Shown: positions 25,083 through 33,785 of the stretch, piece after piece
Layout: the number at the start of each line of letters is the position of its first letter
How positions within the stretch are numbered: the stretch's first letter is position 1
Notes under the pieces: generated by a model
What the model saw: the letters and a program-made list of their open reading frames with translations, nothing else
What the model was told of the DNA's origin: nothing
Databases searched by the model: none
Made by a program: the position numbers and the translations under genes
From: Paenibacillus periandrae
Lineage (GTDB): Bacteria; Bacillota; Bacilli; Paenibacillales; NBRC-103111
Direction: 5' to 3'
NCBI RefSeq assembly: GCF_022458865.1
Contig: NZ_JAJNMU010000018.1
Coordinates: 124,001-188,000 of the forward strand
Length of the DNA: 64,000 bases

Positions 25083-26435
25083 GTGATTGATCTGAGTCGT
25101 ATCCATTGGAAGCCAATCAAGCTAAGCCCTCAACAAACACTTGCCTTGGGCTTTGCGGTCATTATCGTTCTGGGTTCGTTCCTGCTGTGGATGCCTGCTG
25201 CTTCAGTTGAAGGCAGTTCGCTCAGCTATATCGATGCATTATTTATGGCTACATCGGCAACCTGTGTAACCGGTTTGATTCTGGTCGATACGGCAACCCA
25301 TTTCACTCATTTCGGACAAATTGTTCTGCTAGTCATGGTGCAGCTGGGTGGATTAGGATTTATGACCATGACTACCTGGTTCGCGATCGTCGTCAGAAAA
25401 CGAATCTCCTTGAGGGAACGGCTTGTCCTGAAGGAATCATTGAACCAAATATCGATAGAAGGCATTGTCCGACTCATCAAAAATGTGGTTGTCTATTCCT
25501 TGGTTGTAGAAAGTATAGCCGCCTTCATTTTTGCAATACGCTGGTCCTTTGAAATGCCCTTGGGCAAAGCCATCTACTATGGAGTGTTCCACGCTGTGTC
25601 ATTGTTCAATAACGCCGGATTCGAGCTCGTTGGCGGTTACAGGAACCTGACGCCTTATGTCGACGATTTTGTGATTAATGCGGTATCGATGCTCCTCGTC
25701 ATTTTAGGTGGAATTGGCTTCATCGTGATGTCAGAGCTTATTGATTATCCGAAAACTCGGCAGCTTTCCCTTCATAGTAAAATTGTGCTTTCCGTTTCAG
25801 GCTTTTTGGTCGTTTTTGGAGCGCTTGTCATATTTATTTTTGAATTTTCCAACACCCATACGCTCGGTCCCTTGCCTGTATTTGATAAGATCCTCGCTGC
25901 TTTTTTTCAATCGGTCAGTACCAGATCCTCAGGAACCAACACGATTGACATAACGAGCTTGAGGCAGGCTACCCAGTTTTTCATGGTCCTCCTGATGTTT
26001 ATCGGTGCAGCTCCAGGATCAACAGGCGGTGGAATTAAAGTAACTACCTTTGCCATACTGATTGGTGCCATGATTACAATGATCCGGCGAAAAGAAGATG
26101 TCGTGCTGTTTCGATACCGTTTGGCGCATGAATATACCCACCGTGCCCTTACCGTAACCTTCCTTTCCTTACTGCTCATCTTCATCGTCACCATGCTTCT
26201 GCTTGCTACACACGACTATTCTTTTTTAATGATCTTGTTTGAAACCACCTCTGCTTTTGGAACGGTTGGACTGAGCATGGGACTTACGCCGCATTTAACA
26301 TTCACTGGAAAAATAGTGATCATTCTGATGATGTTTGCCGGAAGATTAGGACCCGTCACGCTATCCTATGCCCTGCAGCCCAAAAACAAAAAGGAATTGT
26401 ACCATTACCCCGAAGGTAAAATTACGATTGGATAA
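25083..26435 (+). CDS. Potassium uptake channel subunit, KtrB/KtrD (TrkH family)
   Basis: 450 residues with four membrane-pore-membrane repeats. The filter sequences are ATCVTGL (about 60), NNAGFEL (about 178), STRSSGTNTID (about 285) and TSAFGTVGL (about 400); each has the single conserved Gly of Trk/Ktr channels. The regulatory KtrA/KtrC ring protein is not encoded here. The start is uncertain: GTG at 25083 has no proper binding site, and GAGGTG could instead serve a codon a few triplets later. Confidence 0.94.
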   Translation: MIDLSRIHWKPIKLSPQQTLALGFAVIIVLGSFLLWMPAASVEGSSLSYIDALFMATSATCVTGLILVDTATHFTHFGQIVLLVMVQLGGLGFMTMTTWFAIVVRKRISLRERLVLKESLNQISIEGIVRLIKNVVVYSLVVESIAAFIFAIRWSFEMPLGKAIYYGVFHAVSLFNNAGFELVGGYRNLTPYVDDFVINAVSMLLVILGGIGFIVMSELIDYPKTRQLSLHSKIVLSVSGFLVVFGALVIFIFEFSNTHTLGPLPVFDKILAAFFQSVSTRSSGTNTIDITSLRQATQFFMVLLMFIGAAPGSTGGGIKVTTFAILIGAMITMIRRKEDVVLFRYRLAHEYTHRALTVTFLSLLLIFIVTMLLLATHDYSFLMILFETTSAFGTVGLSMGLTPHLTFTGKIVIILMMFAGRLGPVTLSYALQPKNKKELYHYPEGKITIG

Positions 26436-26442
26436 GCACAGC

Positions 26443-26510
26443 AAAAAAAGAATCAGGCTCACGGAACAGCGCAACCAAACGGCGCAGCTCTGGGACCTGA
26501 TTCTTTATGT
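26443..26510. terminator. Terminator between convergent genes
   Basis: AAAAGAATCAGG and CCTGATTCTTTA pair as the ends of a long hairpin with a ~38-base inner part. It lies between the potassium channel gene and the convergent DHH phosphoesterase gene and can act in both directions. Confidence 0.7.
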
Positions 26511-26533
26511 GTTTAATGCCAATTCTAGCTACA

Positions 26534-27448
26534 TTATCCGTTCTGCTTCATCGTTTCAACCAGCTCATGAAGTACCTTACCTGCATCATCATAAGGAACC
26601 TGGCACGTTCCTGCCGCCTTATGCCCGCCGCCGCCATTTGCAAGCATTAAAGCGCCCACGTCGGTGTTGGAGGTACGATTGATAATGCTGTGACCGCAGG
26701 CAAACACACAATTTTGCTTGTTTCGGCCATCAACGATCCAGATCGAAATATTTTGTTCAGGATACAAGGCGTACACCATAAATCGATTGCCCGGATAAAT
26801 CGTTTCCACGTTGCGCAGATCGGTGACAATCACATTACCGTCTGCATATGTATGCTGCTTTAACATCGCTTTATAGTCGACGTCCAGTTCAAAATAACGC
26901 TTTGTCCGCTCTACAACATCCGGCAGCTGCATAATCTCGTCTACCGTCATTGTCGCACAGTGATCGACCAAATCCTCCATCAGCTGATAATTGCTGATTC
27001 TATAATCACGGTAGCGCCCTAATCCAGTACGGGCATCCATAATGAAGGACAATAAATCCCAGCCTGAAGGATTCAAAATATCATCTGCGGAAAACTGCGC
27101 GGAATCCGCTTTATCCACACCCTGCATAATATTATCAATGTCACCAAAACGTTCCTTGCCACCATAGTAATCATATACAACACGGGCAGCACTTGGTGCC
27201 ACACGGGTCTCGCCTTTATATACGATTTCTGGGCCTGTCCGCTCCAGCTCACTGGAATGGTGGTCAAACCATAAACCACAGCCGGGAACATACGGGACAT
27301 TAGCCAAAATATCATTGTCATTGACTTCAACCAATCCATCCTGCATATCCTTTGGATGAACGAATTTCATTTCGTCGATCATGCCCAATTTTTTAAAGAG
27401 CATTGCACATACCAAGCCATCAAAGTCGGATCGTGTAATTAAACGCAT
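26534..27448 (-). CDS. DHH-family phosphoesterase
   Basis: 304 residues with the DHH-fold metal motifs in order: SDFDGL (residues 7-12), FDHHSSE (about 82), and the C-terminal DHHA1 glycine-rich NGGGGHKAAGTCQV (about 270). Members hydrolyse phosphodiester or phosphoanhydride bonds in short oligonucleotides, cyclic dinucleotide products or polyphosphate. The canonical DHH is kept. A GGAGG site precedes ATG. It stands alone on the minus strand. The cyclic-di-GMP riboswitch nearby raises the idea of a nucleotide link, but no direct evidence supports it. Confidence 0.88.
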   Translation of the reverse strand: MRLITRSDFDGLVCAMLFKKLGMIDEMKFVHPKDMQDGLVEVNDNDILANVPYVPGCGLWFDHHSSELERTGPEIVYKGETRVAPSAARVVYDYYGGKERFGDIDNIMQGVDKADSAQFSADDILNPSGWDLLSFIMDARTGLGRYRDYRISNYQLMEDLVDHCATMTVDEIMQLPDVVERTKRYFELDVDYKAMLKQHTYADGNVIVTDLRNVETIYPGNRFMVYALYPEQNISIWIVDGRNKQNCVFACGHSIINRTSNTDVGALMLANGGGGHKAAGTCQVPYDDAGKVLHELVETMKQNG

Positions 27449-27655
27449 GGTCTTTCCTCCTATATAGTCCCGTTGAACTATAGTAATCTATCTATTATTA
27501 TAAACAATGGACCTAATAGAGACAATAGCTGGAAGCAGAAAAAAGCATACCTTTGGCCTTCTCAGCTCCAAGATACACCTGCATAAAATCCCTAAAAATA
27601 ACCATTTTACAATTATTTAACTACATCGCATGTCAATTTTATTTCCATTCTCTGC

Positions 27656-27952
27656 TCAAGCGAGATTCTGCTCATGAGTCCGACAGCTTAAATAATGATA
27701 TAAGCTGACAAACAAATCATTTTCCAGATCACAGCGAATCGAGAGCTTAACCTCTCCGCGCCAGTAGAATGTTATCAGATGACCGGTTTTCCCCATCACC
27801 ATTTCCACATCCCACCATGGATTCCGCAAATCATATATCTCACGGTTAATAAACATCTTGGGGCCTTCATTCGACAAATAAATCCCGATCATGTCGGTGC
27901 CAACCTTCGTATAAAACCCGGTTCTTGTCATCAGATTTCTATTTTCGTTCAT
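27656..27952 (-). CDS. Unrecognised 98-aa protein under a c-di-GMP riboswitch
   Basis: A soluble protein of 98 residues with Trp- and Tyr-rich strands (NPWWDVEMVMG, ITFYWRGEV) and a C-terminal helix (LFVSLYHYLS). No signal peptide or membrane segment. GAGGTGG lies 7 bases before ATG. It is the only gene after the cyclic-di-GMP-I aptamer and its terminator, so its expression should follow that second messenger. Family not recognised; a small beta-rich regulator or adaptor of motility or surface behaviour would fit but is guesswork. Confidence 0.75.
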   Translation of the reverse strand: MNENRNLMTRTGFYTKVGTDMIGIYLSNEGPKMFINREIYDLRNPWWDVEMVMGKTGHLITFYWRGEVKLSIRCDLENDLFVSLYHYLSCRTHEQNLA

Positions 27953-27980
27953 CTATGATCCACCTCTCTTATCTTTCAAA

Positions 27981-28013
27981 CAAAAAGACTCCTGATCCAT
28001 TGGCCAGGAGTCG
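27981..28013 (-). terminator. Riboswitch expression platform terminator
   Basis: Minus strand: GACTCCTGG-N8-TCAGGAGTC followed by TTTTTG. It lies between the aptamer (28 bases upstream) and the 98-aa gene (start about 30 bases downstream). Its 5' arm contains CTGGC, which can pair with GCCAG at the 3' side of the aptamer, giving a plausible antiterminator. Confidence 0.85.
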
Positions 28014-28040
28014 CAGTTATATGCGCATCACAGTACCTTC

Positions 28041-28120
28041 GGCAGCTGGCTGGCTGGGTGTATCTTGCTTACACCGTAAGCCCCTGTAGTTTTGCGTCAC
28101 AAGCTTCCACTTGCTTTGCC
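28041..28120 (-). promoter_or_regulatory. Cyclic-di-GMP-I (GEMM) riboswitch aptamer
   Basis: Read on the minus strand, the 80 bases show the class I order: GGCAAA, a hairpin CAAGT-GGAA-GCTTG capped by a GNRA loop, the conserved GACGCAAA, then GGGGCTTACGG, a second hairpin (GGTGTA / TACACC), AGCCAG, and closing GCTGCC that pairs with the 5' GGC. These match the GEMM-I consensus, including the tetraloop and receptor segments. The downstream hairpin with a T-run is its expression platform. Known members bind c-di-GMP with high affinity and control motility, biofilm and virulence genes. Confidence 0.85.
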
Positions 28121-28342
28121 ATTATCGAGAATTGAGCTATAATTATTCGACAACTTTAGCATATAAGATAAGAAGCTCATTATAAATGAATCTGTAGAAC
28201 CAATTAATCAACTTATACAAGTCTAATTACCTAAACTTTCATTTATATTAAATGAAACTAAGTTATTACAAGGTCATTATCGTACCTTTTGATCTCCTCC
28301 TGAGAACTAACTGCACATGAAAATATAAATGTCCCAAACACA

Positions 28343-28372
28343 AAAGAGGGCTTTCGCCCCCTTTATGTAAAA
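28343..28372 (-). terminator. Terminator of the DUF1450 gene
   Basis: Minus strand AAAGGGGGC-GAAA-GCCCTCTTT followed by TTGTG, about 10 bases after the stop codon. The ~220 bases between it and the riboswitch are AT-rich and probably hold the riboswitch promoter; nothing else is seen there. Confidence 0.8.
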
Positions 28373-28382
28373 GCACATTTAA

Positions 28383-28604
28383 TTATTTTACATATTTCTT
28401 AACCTTTTCAATTGCCTCGTCCTCAGTAGCCCCAGTCACATAACGCCCATTAATATATATAAAAGCAAATCGTGAGCAGGGACCGCAATAAGATTTGCAG
28501 GCTACTTTGATGTCAGCGTCCGGGGCCAGCTTTTGCAGCTTGGATACGGCTGTCTTCATCTTCATATGCTTACACTTATCACAGACGCGAATATCGTTTG
28601 CCAT
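28383..28604 (-). CDS. DUF1450 small cysteine protein
   Basis: 73 residues with CDKC near the start (residues 8-11) and ACKSYCGPC (about 35-43), then FIYINGRYVTGATEDEA. This is the DUF1450 pattern (YuzB group) with a thioredoxin-like fold and paired cysteines that may bind metal or be redox-active. Function unknown. GAGAGG precedes ATG. It is followed by its own terminator and lies 37 bases after the HesB-like gene, so the two may be co-transcribed. Confidence 0.85.
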   Translation of the reverse strand: MANDIRVCDKCKHMKMKTAVSKLQKLAPDADIKVACKSYCGPCSRFAFIYINGRYVTGATEDEAIEKVKKYVK

Positions 28605-28641
28605 AACTTACAAATCCTCTCATATCCCATGAATGCACAGC

Positions 28642-28944
28642 TTAGTGATCGCCGTGATTCCCTTTACCCGGATTGGTGACTGCAAAGCCTTCCTCCGGTG
28701 TGTAGAAATAATCGATGCGGATTCCATCCAGTAAAGGCTCGTCCTTTTTCAAAACCACATCAATTCCTTTATCGGTGCTAACTACAACGTCATCTTCAGT
28801 CGGCTTGTCCATCCCCATACCATAATGCGCATGGTCACCATGACTGTGCGTAATATAGATGCGAACCTTTAAATCCTTGTCTTCTTCTTTTTCCAGCTCA
28901 GCCAGTAAGACCTTCGCTGCATTACGTGAAATTTTAACGTTCAT
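28642..28944 (-). CDS. HesB/IscA-like protein
   Basis: 100 residues from the internal ATG at 28944 (MNVKISRNAAKVLL), chosen because the HesB fold starts here; the longer frame to 29007 is probably not translated. It has the A-type scaffold fold (VRIYITHSHGDHAHYG, DVVVSTDKGIDVVL, DYFYTPEEGFAV) but lacks the three conserved cysteines of IscA/SufA; the C-terminal tail is rich in Gly and His (GKGNHGDH). It is therefore more like the cysteine-poor HesB-like group in Bacillales, whose role is unclear, possibly metal binding by His. Confidence 0.8.
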   Translation of the reverse strand: MNVKISRNAAKVLLAELEKEEDKDLKVRIYITHSHGDHAHYGMGMDKPTEDDVVVSTDKGIDVVLKKDEPLLDGIRIDYFYTPEEGFAVTNPGKGNHGDH

Positions 28945-29033
28945 TTCCTCTGCCCACTCCCTGTATGCTTTTCTCCCTATTGTAAAGAAACCACTCTCGG
29001 AAATCAACCCATTATACAGCTATTTGACTGTTA

Positions 29034-30317
29034 TTACAGATTTGTAATAAATCGGCGTACCTCGTCCAGAGTCAGATCGGGTGTATGCAGGATGGAAGGG
29101 GTTGCTTCTGAAGGTGCCAAGGTACCTTTATACAATGCCTCTATCGCCTCCGTATCCTTCAAAATATGTCCGGTGAGCAGACACACCGCTGTGCATTCCT
29201 TATCGATAATACCGGCAGCAGCAAGCTTTTTCAGCCCTGCTACTGAAGCTGCAGATGCAGGCTCACAGCCGATACCGCTGCGGTCGATCCGACCTTTGGC
29301 CAGCATGATTTCCTCGTCAGTCACCGATACGGTCACACCTTCCGTATACTGGATGGCATATTGCAGTGCCTTCTTCCAGCTAGGCGGATTCCCGATATTC
29401 ATTGCCGTTGCCCGTGTATAAGGATTCCTTACAGGCTCAAGCTGGGCATCTCCTTGAGCAACCATCCGGTGAAACGGACTGGCCCCCTCCGCCTGAACAA
29501 CGGCAACGCGTGGCAGCTTATCAATCATCCCGAGCTCCTTCAGCTCGTACAAACCCTTGCCCAATGCAGTTGCATTACTTAATGCGCCTCCCGGAACTAC
29601 GATCCAATCCGGCATTTGCCAACGCAGCTGCTGGGCAATTTCAAATACAATGCTCTTCTGACCTTCGATTCGGAATGGATTGATCGAATTGCATACATAT
29701 AAGCCGAGCTGCTCACTATGAAGCTCGCTAAAACGGATTCCATCGTCATAAGTACCCTCAAACGATATCACCTGTGCGCCATAGGCGAGCGTCTGCAAAA
29801 CTTTATTCATCGAAATATGGTGTTTGGGAAGAAACACATACGAAGAGCAGCCCGCCCATGCAGCGTACATAGCGAGTGAGGACGACGTATTCCCCGTTGA
29901 TGTGCAGGTAAAGCGTGTATAGCCCAACGAACGGCCATGGGAAACCGCAACCGCCATGCCGTTATCCTTAAACGAGCCGCTCGGATTCTCGCTCTGTGCC
30001 TTCAACATCAGCCCACGCACACCGGCAAATTCGGCCAAGGTCGCTGACCGGTACAGGCCTGTATTCCCTTCATATCTGCTCGTTATATAAGCATCCGGCA
30101 ATTCCGGAGCAATCAATTCCTTATACCTCCACACACCACTTGCGCATGATGACATACGATCCGACAATCTTTTGTCGAACTCCAGCTTTAACCGTTCCCC
30201 ATCTACACCGCGATAATCTTGCCTGACCTCCAGCAAGCCTCCGCAATCACATAAAAAAGGATTCCTTCTTTCCTCCAGACTGTAAGTCTTCACGCAATCC
30301 AAACAAACGAATTTCAT
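29034..30317 (-). CDS. thrC: Threonine synthase
   Basis: 427 residues. PLP-dependent fold type II with the Schiff-base lysine at 117 in NPSGSFKDNG, the phosphate-binding loop VVPGGALSN (about 247), and a SIGCEP-like end segment. An N-terminal CLDC...CDC zinc-ribbon-like knuckle (Cys 5, 8, 23, 25) is typical of one ThrC subgroup. It converts O-phosphohomoserine to threonine. It is divergent from a LysR regulator, with a large palindrome between them, so it may be controlled by that regulator rather than sitting in a hom-thrC-thrB operon. GGACGGTG precedes ATG. Confidence 0.9.
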   Translation of the reverse strand: MKFVCLDCVKTYSLEERRNPFLCDCGGLLEVRQDYRGVDGERLKLEFDKRLSDRMSSCASGVWRYKELIAPELPDAYITSRYEGNTGLYRSATLAEFAGVRGLMLKAQSENPSGSFKDNGMAVAVSHGRSLGYTRFTCTSTGNTSSSLAMYAAWAGCSSYVFLPKHHISMNKVLQTLAYGAQVISFEGTYDDGIRFSELHSEQLGLYVCNSINPFRIEGQKSIVFEIAQQLRWQMPDWIVVPGGALSNATALGKGLYELKELGMIDKLPRVAVVQAEGASPFHRMVAQGDAQLEPVRNPYTRATAMNIGNPPSWKKALQYAIQYTEGVTVSVTDEEIMLAKGRIDRSGIGCEPASAASVAGLKKLAAAGIIDKECTAVCLLTGHILKDTEAIEALYKGTLAPSEATPSILHTPDLTLDEVRRFITNL

Positions 30318-30391
30318 CGGTTACACCGTCCCATCTATGAAGTGATGCCAGCCCTTGCAGCACGGCTGCTTATCTCTTACAATAGAATAAA

Positions 30392-30450
30392 ACGACTCAT
30401 AAATATAATATTCTGATTTGATAAATACATCAATTATATTTATGAATCGT
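30392..30450. promoter_or_regulatory. Large palindrome between thrC and lysR, likely operator
   Basis: Two 18-base arms (30392-30409 and 30433-30450) are inverted copies with a single mismatch; the inner 12 bases are CATAAATATAAT / ATTATATTTATG. They flank a 23-base centre. LysR regulators bind long dyads of this size between divergent genes and often regulate themselves. The distance to the LysR start (about 33 bases) suits autorepression. Confidence 0.6.
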
Positions 30451-30482
30451 ATGGAATGGCAGAAATGGAGGTCGCACCCAGG

Positions 30483-31370
30483 ATGAATCTGCATGCATTA
30501 AGGCTTTTTTATGAGGTTGCTTCCCGAGGCAGTGTCACCAAGGCTGCTGAAGCTATGCATATCAGCCAACCAGCCGTAACTGCACAAATCCGCAATCTGG
30601 AGCAGGAGCTTGCCCTAACCCTATTGTCACCACAAGGGAGAGGTGTTGGTTTGAGTGAAGCCGGAGATCTCGTATATACTCACGCAGCAAAACTGTTTGC
30701 TTTAGAACTGGAAATGACCCGACAGTTTACCGCGTATCGGGAAGGTACACTGGGTAAGCTGCGATTAGCCGCAACCTATCTCCCTGCCAATCATTTATTG
30801 CCAGCCTGGATGGCAGCCTTCAAGAGCAGCCACGAGCAAATAGAGCTGTCCTTGACCACATCGAACTCGCGCGCGGCGTTTAACAAGCTGCTGTACTATG
30901 AGGCGGATTTGGCCTTCATTGGAGGCAGCAAAGAAGCACCCGCAGGCTTGCTGCGCGAGGAGCTTCTGATGGATGAGCTATGGTTCGTCGTTCCGGGGCA
31001 ACACCCGCTTGCAGGCAAGACGGTTTCTTTGGCTGAGATGCTGCAGCAGCCATTCGTGCTGCGTGAGGAAGGCAGTTCCTCACGGGAAACGTTGCTCGCC
31101 ATTTGTCGGCAGTATCAAGTTCAATTCCCACAGATTGGCTTACAATTCAACGGCCAACACGAAACGATGCGTGCGGTTATGTCAGGCTATGGAGCCAGCT
31201 TCATATCCGCTCTGGAAGCAGCTGAATACATCCATCAGCAAGCATTGGCAAGAGTACATGTAGATGGTATCCATGCGCCCAATCCTATTGCCGTTTACCG
31301 CAGGTCTGATGAAGCTCTCTCCCCTGCATGTGAGCAGTTTCTGGCGCATGTGCATGCACACATCTGCTGA
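30483..31370 (+). CDS. LysR-family regulator
   Basis: 295 residues from ATG at 30483 (GGAGG 11 bases upstream); nine extra codons upstream lack a site. The helix-turn-helix is at residues 1-60 (LRLFYEVASRGSVTKAAEAM, SQPAVTAQIRNLE), followed by the two-lobed effector-binding domain (about 90-290, with LRLAATYLPANHLLP). CysL/CbbR-type proteins are the nearest by feel. The divergent position suggests control of the threonine synthase gene. Effector unknown. Confidence 0.9.
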   Translation: MNLHALRLFYEVASRGSVTKAAEAMHISQPAVTAQIRNLEQELALTLLSPQGRGVGLSEAGDLVYTHAAKLFALELEMTRQFTAYREGTLGKLRLAATYLPANHLLPAWMAAFKSSHEQIELSLTTSNSRAAFNKLLYYEADLAFIGGSKEAPAGLLREELLMDELWFVVPGQHPLAGKTVSLAEMLQQPFVLREEGSSSRETLLAICRQYQVQFPQIGLQFNGQHETMRAVMSGYGASFISALEAAEYIHQQALARVHVDGIHAPNPIAVYRRSDEALSPACEQFLAHVHAHIC

Positions 31371-31386
31371 ATTTCAATTTATCTTG

Positions 31387-33606
31387 TTATTTTTTTCGAT
31401 AATCGCTTGGGGAAATCCCGATCAATTTCTTAAAGGCACGAATAAAGGTAAAATAATGCACATAGCCAATTTGAACAGCGATATCCTGAATCGGCAGCTG
31501 TGTATCCTCAAGCATTTGCTTGGCGTGCTGAATGCGGATACCAGCTAAATAATCCACGAAGTTTTCACCAAATTCATCCTTGAAGATTCGGCTTACATAG
31601 CTTTTGTTCATTCCGAATTGTTCGCTTAACAATTGCAGTGACATATCGGAGTTGGCATAATTTTGCTCAATATACTGCCTCACCTGATAAATGAAATGAC
31701 GGTTATTGCGGCTCTCACGAATCCCCTTCCAGTTCTCCTCCACCTGAATCAATACAGCCAAATAGGTTTGTTTGATTTCTTCTGCCGTTTCATAAATTTG
31801 GAGAGCTTCGGTCATCGGGCCAAGCGCTGTTTGCTTCCACATCTCCACATATTCTGCCGGAAAATCGGAAAGCTCCTTCGTAAAAGTAAAACACATATAA
31901 TTGATTAAATTAATGATTTCCTTCGAGGTATGTCCACCTTTGCCCAGTACCGTAAAAAAATACTCGAACTGCTTGCGCCAATCCTCATTTCCACTTTTAT
32001 ACAGCTGCGTGATGGACCTCGTAAGCTCCAATAGATCAAATAGCTCAGCTTCCGTTTGACGAACTGTTTCTTTATAGACGATGACGCGGTTGTTCCCAAT
32101 TGAAGTTTTAAGCTGCAGCGCCTCCTTGGCCTGCTGAAATGATTTGCGAATACCAGGTAGCTGCTCAAGGGTTGTACCGACGCCGATCGTTACTGTAAAT
32201 TTTAGATTGGTCTCCACCCACGCCCTCAGTTTCTCCCCAATCGCGATCATTTGCGCCGACTGAGCCTCCTCGAAACGGCTCTCCGAGCTAAACATGACTC
32301 CCAGCGTTTCCGCAGACATCCATTCACTCCATACCTTCAACTCCTGCTCGGCAGCCAGCTCATCCCATACATTCGTAATGACAAACTTCAATAAATATTG
32401 GTCTCTGTACGAGTAGTTTTGCGAAAAATCGCTCATACGATCAATTTCTACGAGGATAACGGCAAAATCCATACCATCTGGCTGCAAGCCGAAGCTCTTC
32501 ATTTCCTCATGATATTCAACCTTGTCAATTTCCCGATCCCCATCCAACAGCTCATGAAAAAAATGCTTCTTCCGATACAGCAGATTGGTGTCGCTTTGAC
32601 TTTGATATCGATTCGCATAATCGATGATTTGATCCACAGCGGAATCGACAAAATGCAAAAGCTCCCGGCTCGTATTATCGATTTGCTGTTTACTGAAAAA
32701 GTCCGAAATGCGGTTAACACTGGCATCAATCGGTCTGGCGTATCTTTTGGATAAATAGATGGTGCCAATTGTCGCCAGCAGCACGAGAATCATGCCCGCA
32801 ATGATCCAATTTGAATACAACTCAGATAGCAGCCCATATTCGTAGCCGTCCTTCAACCCGCTGCGGATCTCCAGATTGGAGACGCTTGAACGAAGCGAAT
32901 ACAAATCTCGTCCCCCTGCCTCATTGCTTGAAGCCAACAGGTTATCTTGCTTATCAAACAGCTTCACGTAGCTGACAGTTTGCTTGGACATATCCTGCAA
33001 AAGCGCTTGAAACGCATTGATATCAATATTAATGACTAGCATGCCGTAAGGATTAGTGAACATGGGCAGCTTTTTGACCAGTGAAAGCACGGGAACTGCC
33101 GAGGCTTGAGTTTCAAACTCCTTATATTGTCTCTTATCTGTCCAGTAGCTGGAAAAAGGCTTTTCAATTTCCGTAACAATAAAATCGCGATCGGGAAAAC
33201 GATCCAGCGTATGCATCGATTCGAGGCTTAATATGCTTTGATCAGATATCCGGTAAAAATAAATTGAATGAATCATCGGAAAGCTCATCTTTATTTTACT
33301 GAAGCGATTGGAGATGGTGCTATTCAATAAGTAAGGACTCGCATCGTCGTACTTTTGAAACATATAATTTTGCAGTTCTTTATCGCTGTTGATCTCGGTG
33401 ATGGTAATTTGGTCAATATTCTCAAGTAAGGAATCCAGCCGCTGGGTTACGTACTTCGTGAAAGCCTCGTTCGACTTCACGGTTTGTTTATTGGACAGAT
33501 CGCTAAGCGTCATGAAAAACAGGAAGCTCAGAGCGAGCACAACCACATAAAGGATCGGCAGGTAAGTCGTGATCAGCTTAAAAAACCAAGGATTTTTTGT
33601 CCTCAT
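31387..33606 (-). CDS. Membrane Cache + AraC-type regulator (second)
   Basis: 739 residues from ATG at 33606 (GGAGG 5 bases upstream). Membrane segment at about 12-32, an extracellular sensor part with repeated short strands (about 35-270), a second membrane segment (about 280-300), a linker with a degenerate GGDEF-like middle, and a C-terminal AraC double helix-turn-helix (LSEQFGMNKSYVSRIFKDEFG and IGYVHYFTFIRAFKKLIG). It likely senses a sugar or its binding protein and activates the lpl-type importer encoded upstream at 34.1-37.6 kb. Same architecture as the protein at 18700. Confidence 0.9.
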   Translation of the reverse strand: MRTKNPWFFKLITTYLPILYVVVLALSFLFFMTLSDLSNKQTVKSNEAFTKYVTQRLDSLLENIDQITITEINSDKELQNYMFQKYDDASPYLLNSTISNRFSKIKMSFPMIHSIYFYRISDQSILSLESMHTLDRFPDRDFIVTEIEKPFSSYWTDKRQYKEFETQASAVPVLSLVKKLPMFTNPYGMLVINIDINAFQALLQDMSKQTVSYVKLFDKQDNLLASSNEAGGRDLYSLRSSVSNLEIRSGLKDGYEYGLLSELYSNWIIAGMILVLLATIGTIYLSKRYARPIDASVNRISDFFSKQQIDNTSRELLHFVDSAVDQIIDYANRYQSQSDTNLLYRKKHFFHELLDGDREIDKVEYHEEMKSFGLQPDGMDFAVILVEIDRMSDFSQNYSYRDQYLLKFVITNVWDELAAEQELKVWSEWMSAETLGVMFSSESRFEEAQSAQMIAIGEKLRAWVETNLKFTVTIGVGTTLEQLPGIRKSFQQAKEALQLKTSIGNNRVIVYKETVRQTEAELFDLLELTRSITQLYKSGNEDWRKQFEYFFTVLGKGGHTSKEIINLINYMCFTFTKELSDFPAEYVEMWKQTALGPMTEALQIYETAEEIKQTYLAVLIQVEENWKGIRESRNNRHFIYQVRQYIEQNYANSDMSLQLLSEQFGMNKSYVSRIFKDEFGENFVDYLAGIRIQHAKQMLEDTQLPIQDIAVQIGYVHYFTFIRAFKKLIGISPSDYRKK

Positions 33607-33785
33607 GGGTGCCTCCTCAAAGTGTGGTGAATAAGTCCCGCTGCGCGGCCAAATATCCATCCGATCGCTGTTGTTTCCATATTTTTTGATTTTATAAGAG
33701 ATTTAGCGGTAAAAATACGGAAACAAAGGCGAGCGCTGACGCTTCTCCAGGATTATTTGGCCGCTCCGCTCTTTATTCACCGCAC

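Noticed and set aside
26534..28120. DHH phosphoesterase as the c-di-GMP degradation partner of the riboswitch
   Set aside because: It is tempting by position, but the gene has its own start region downstream of a gap and there is no sequence evidence for cyclic dinucleotide specificity.
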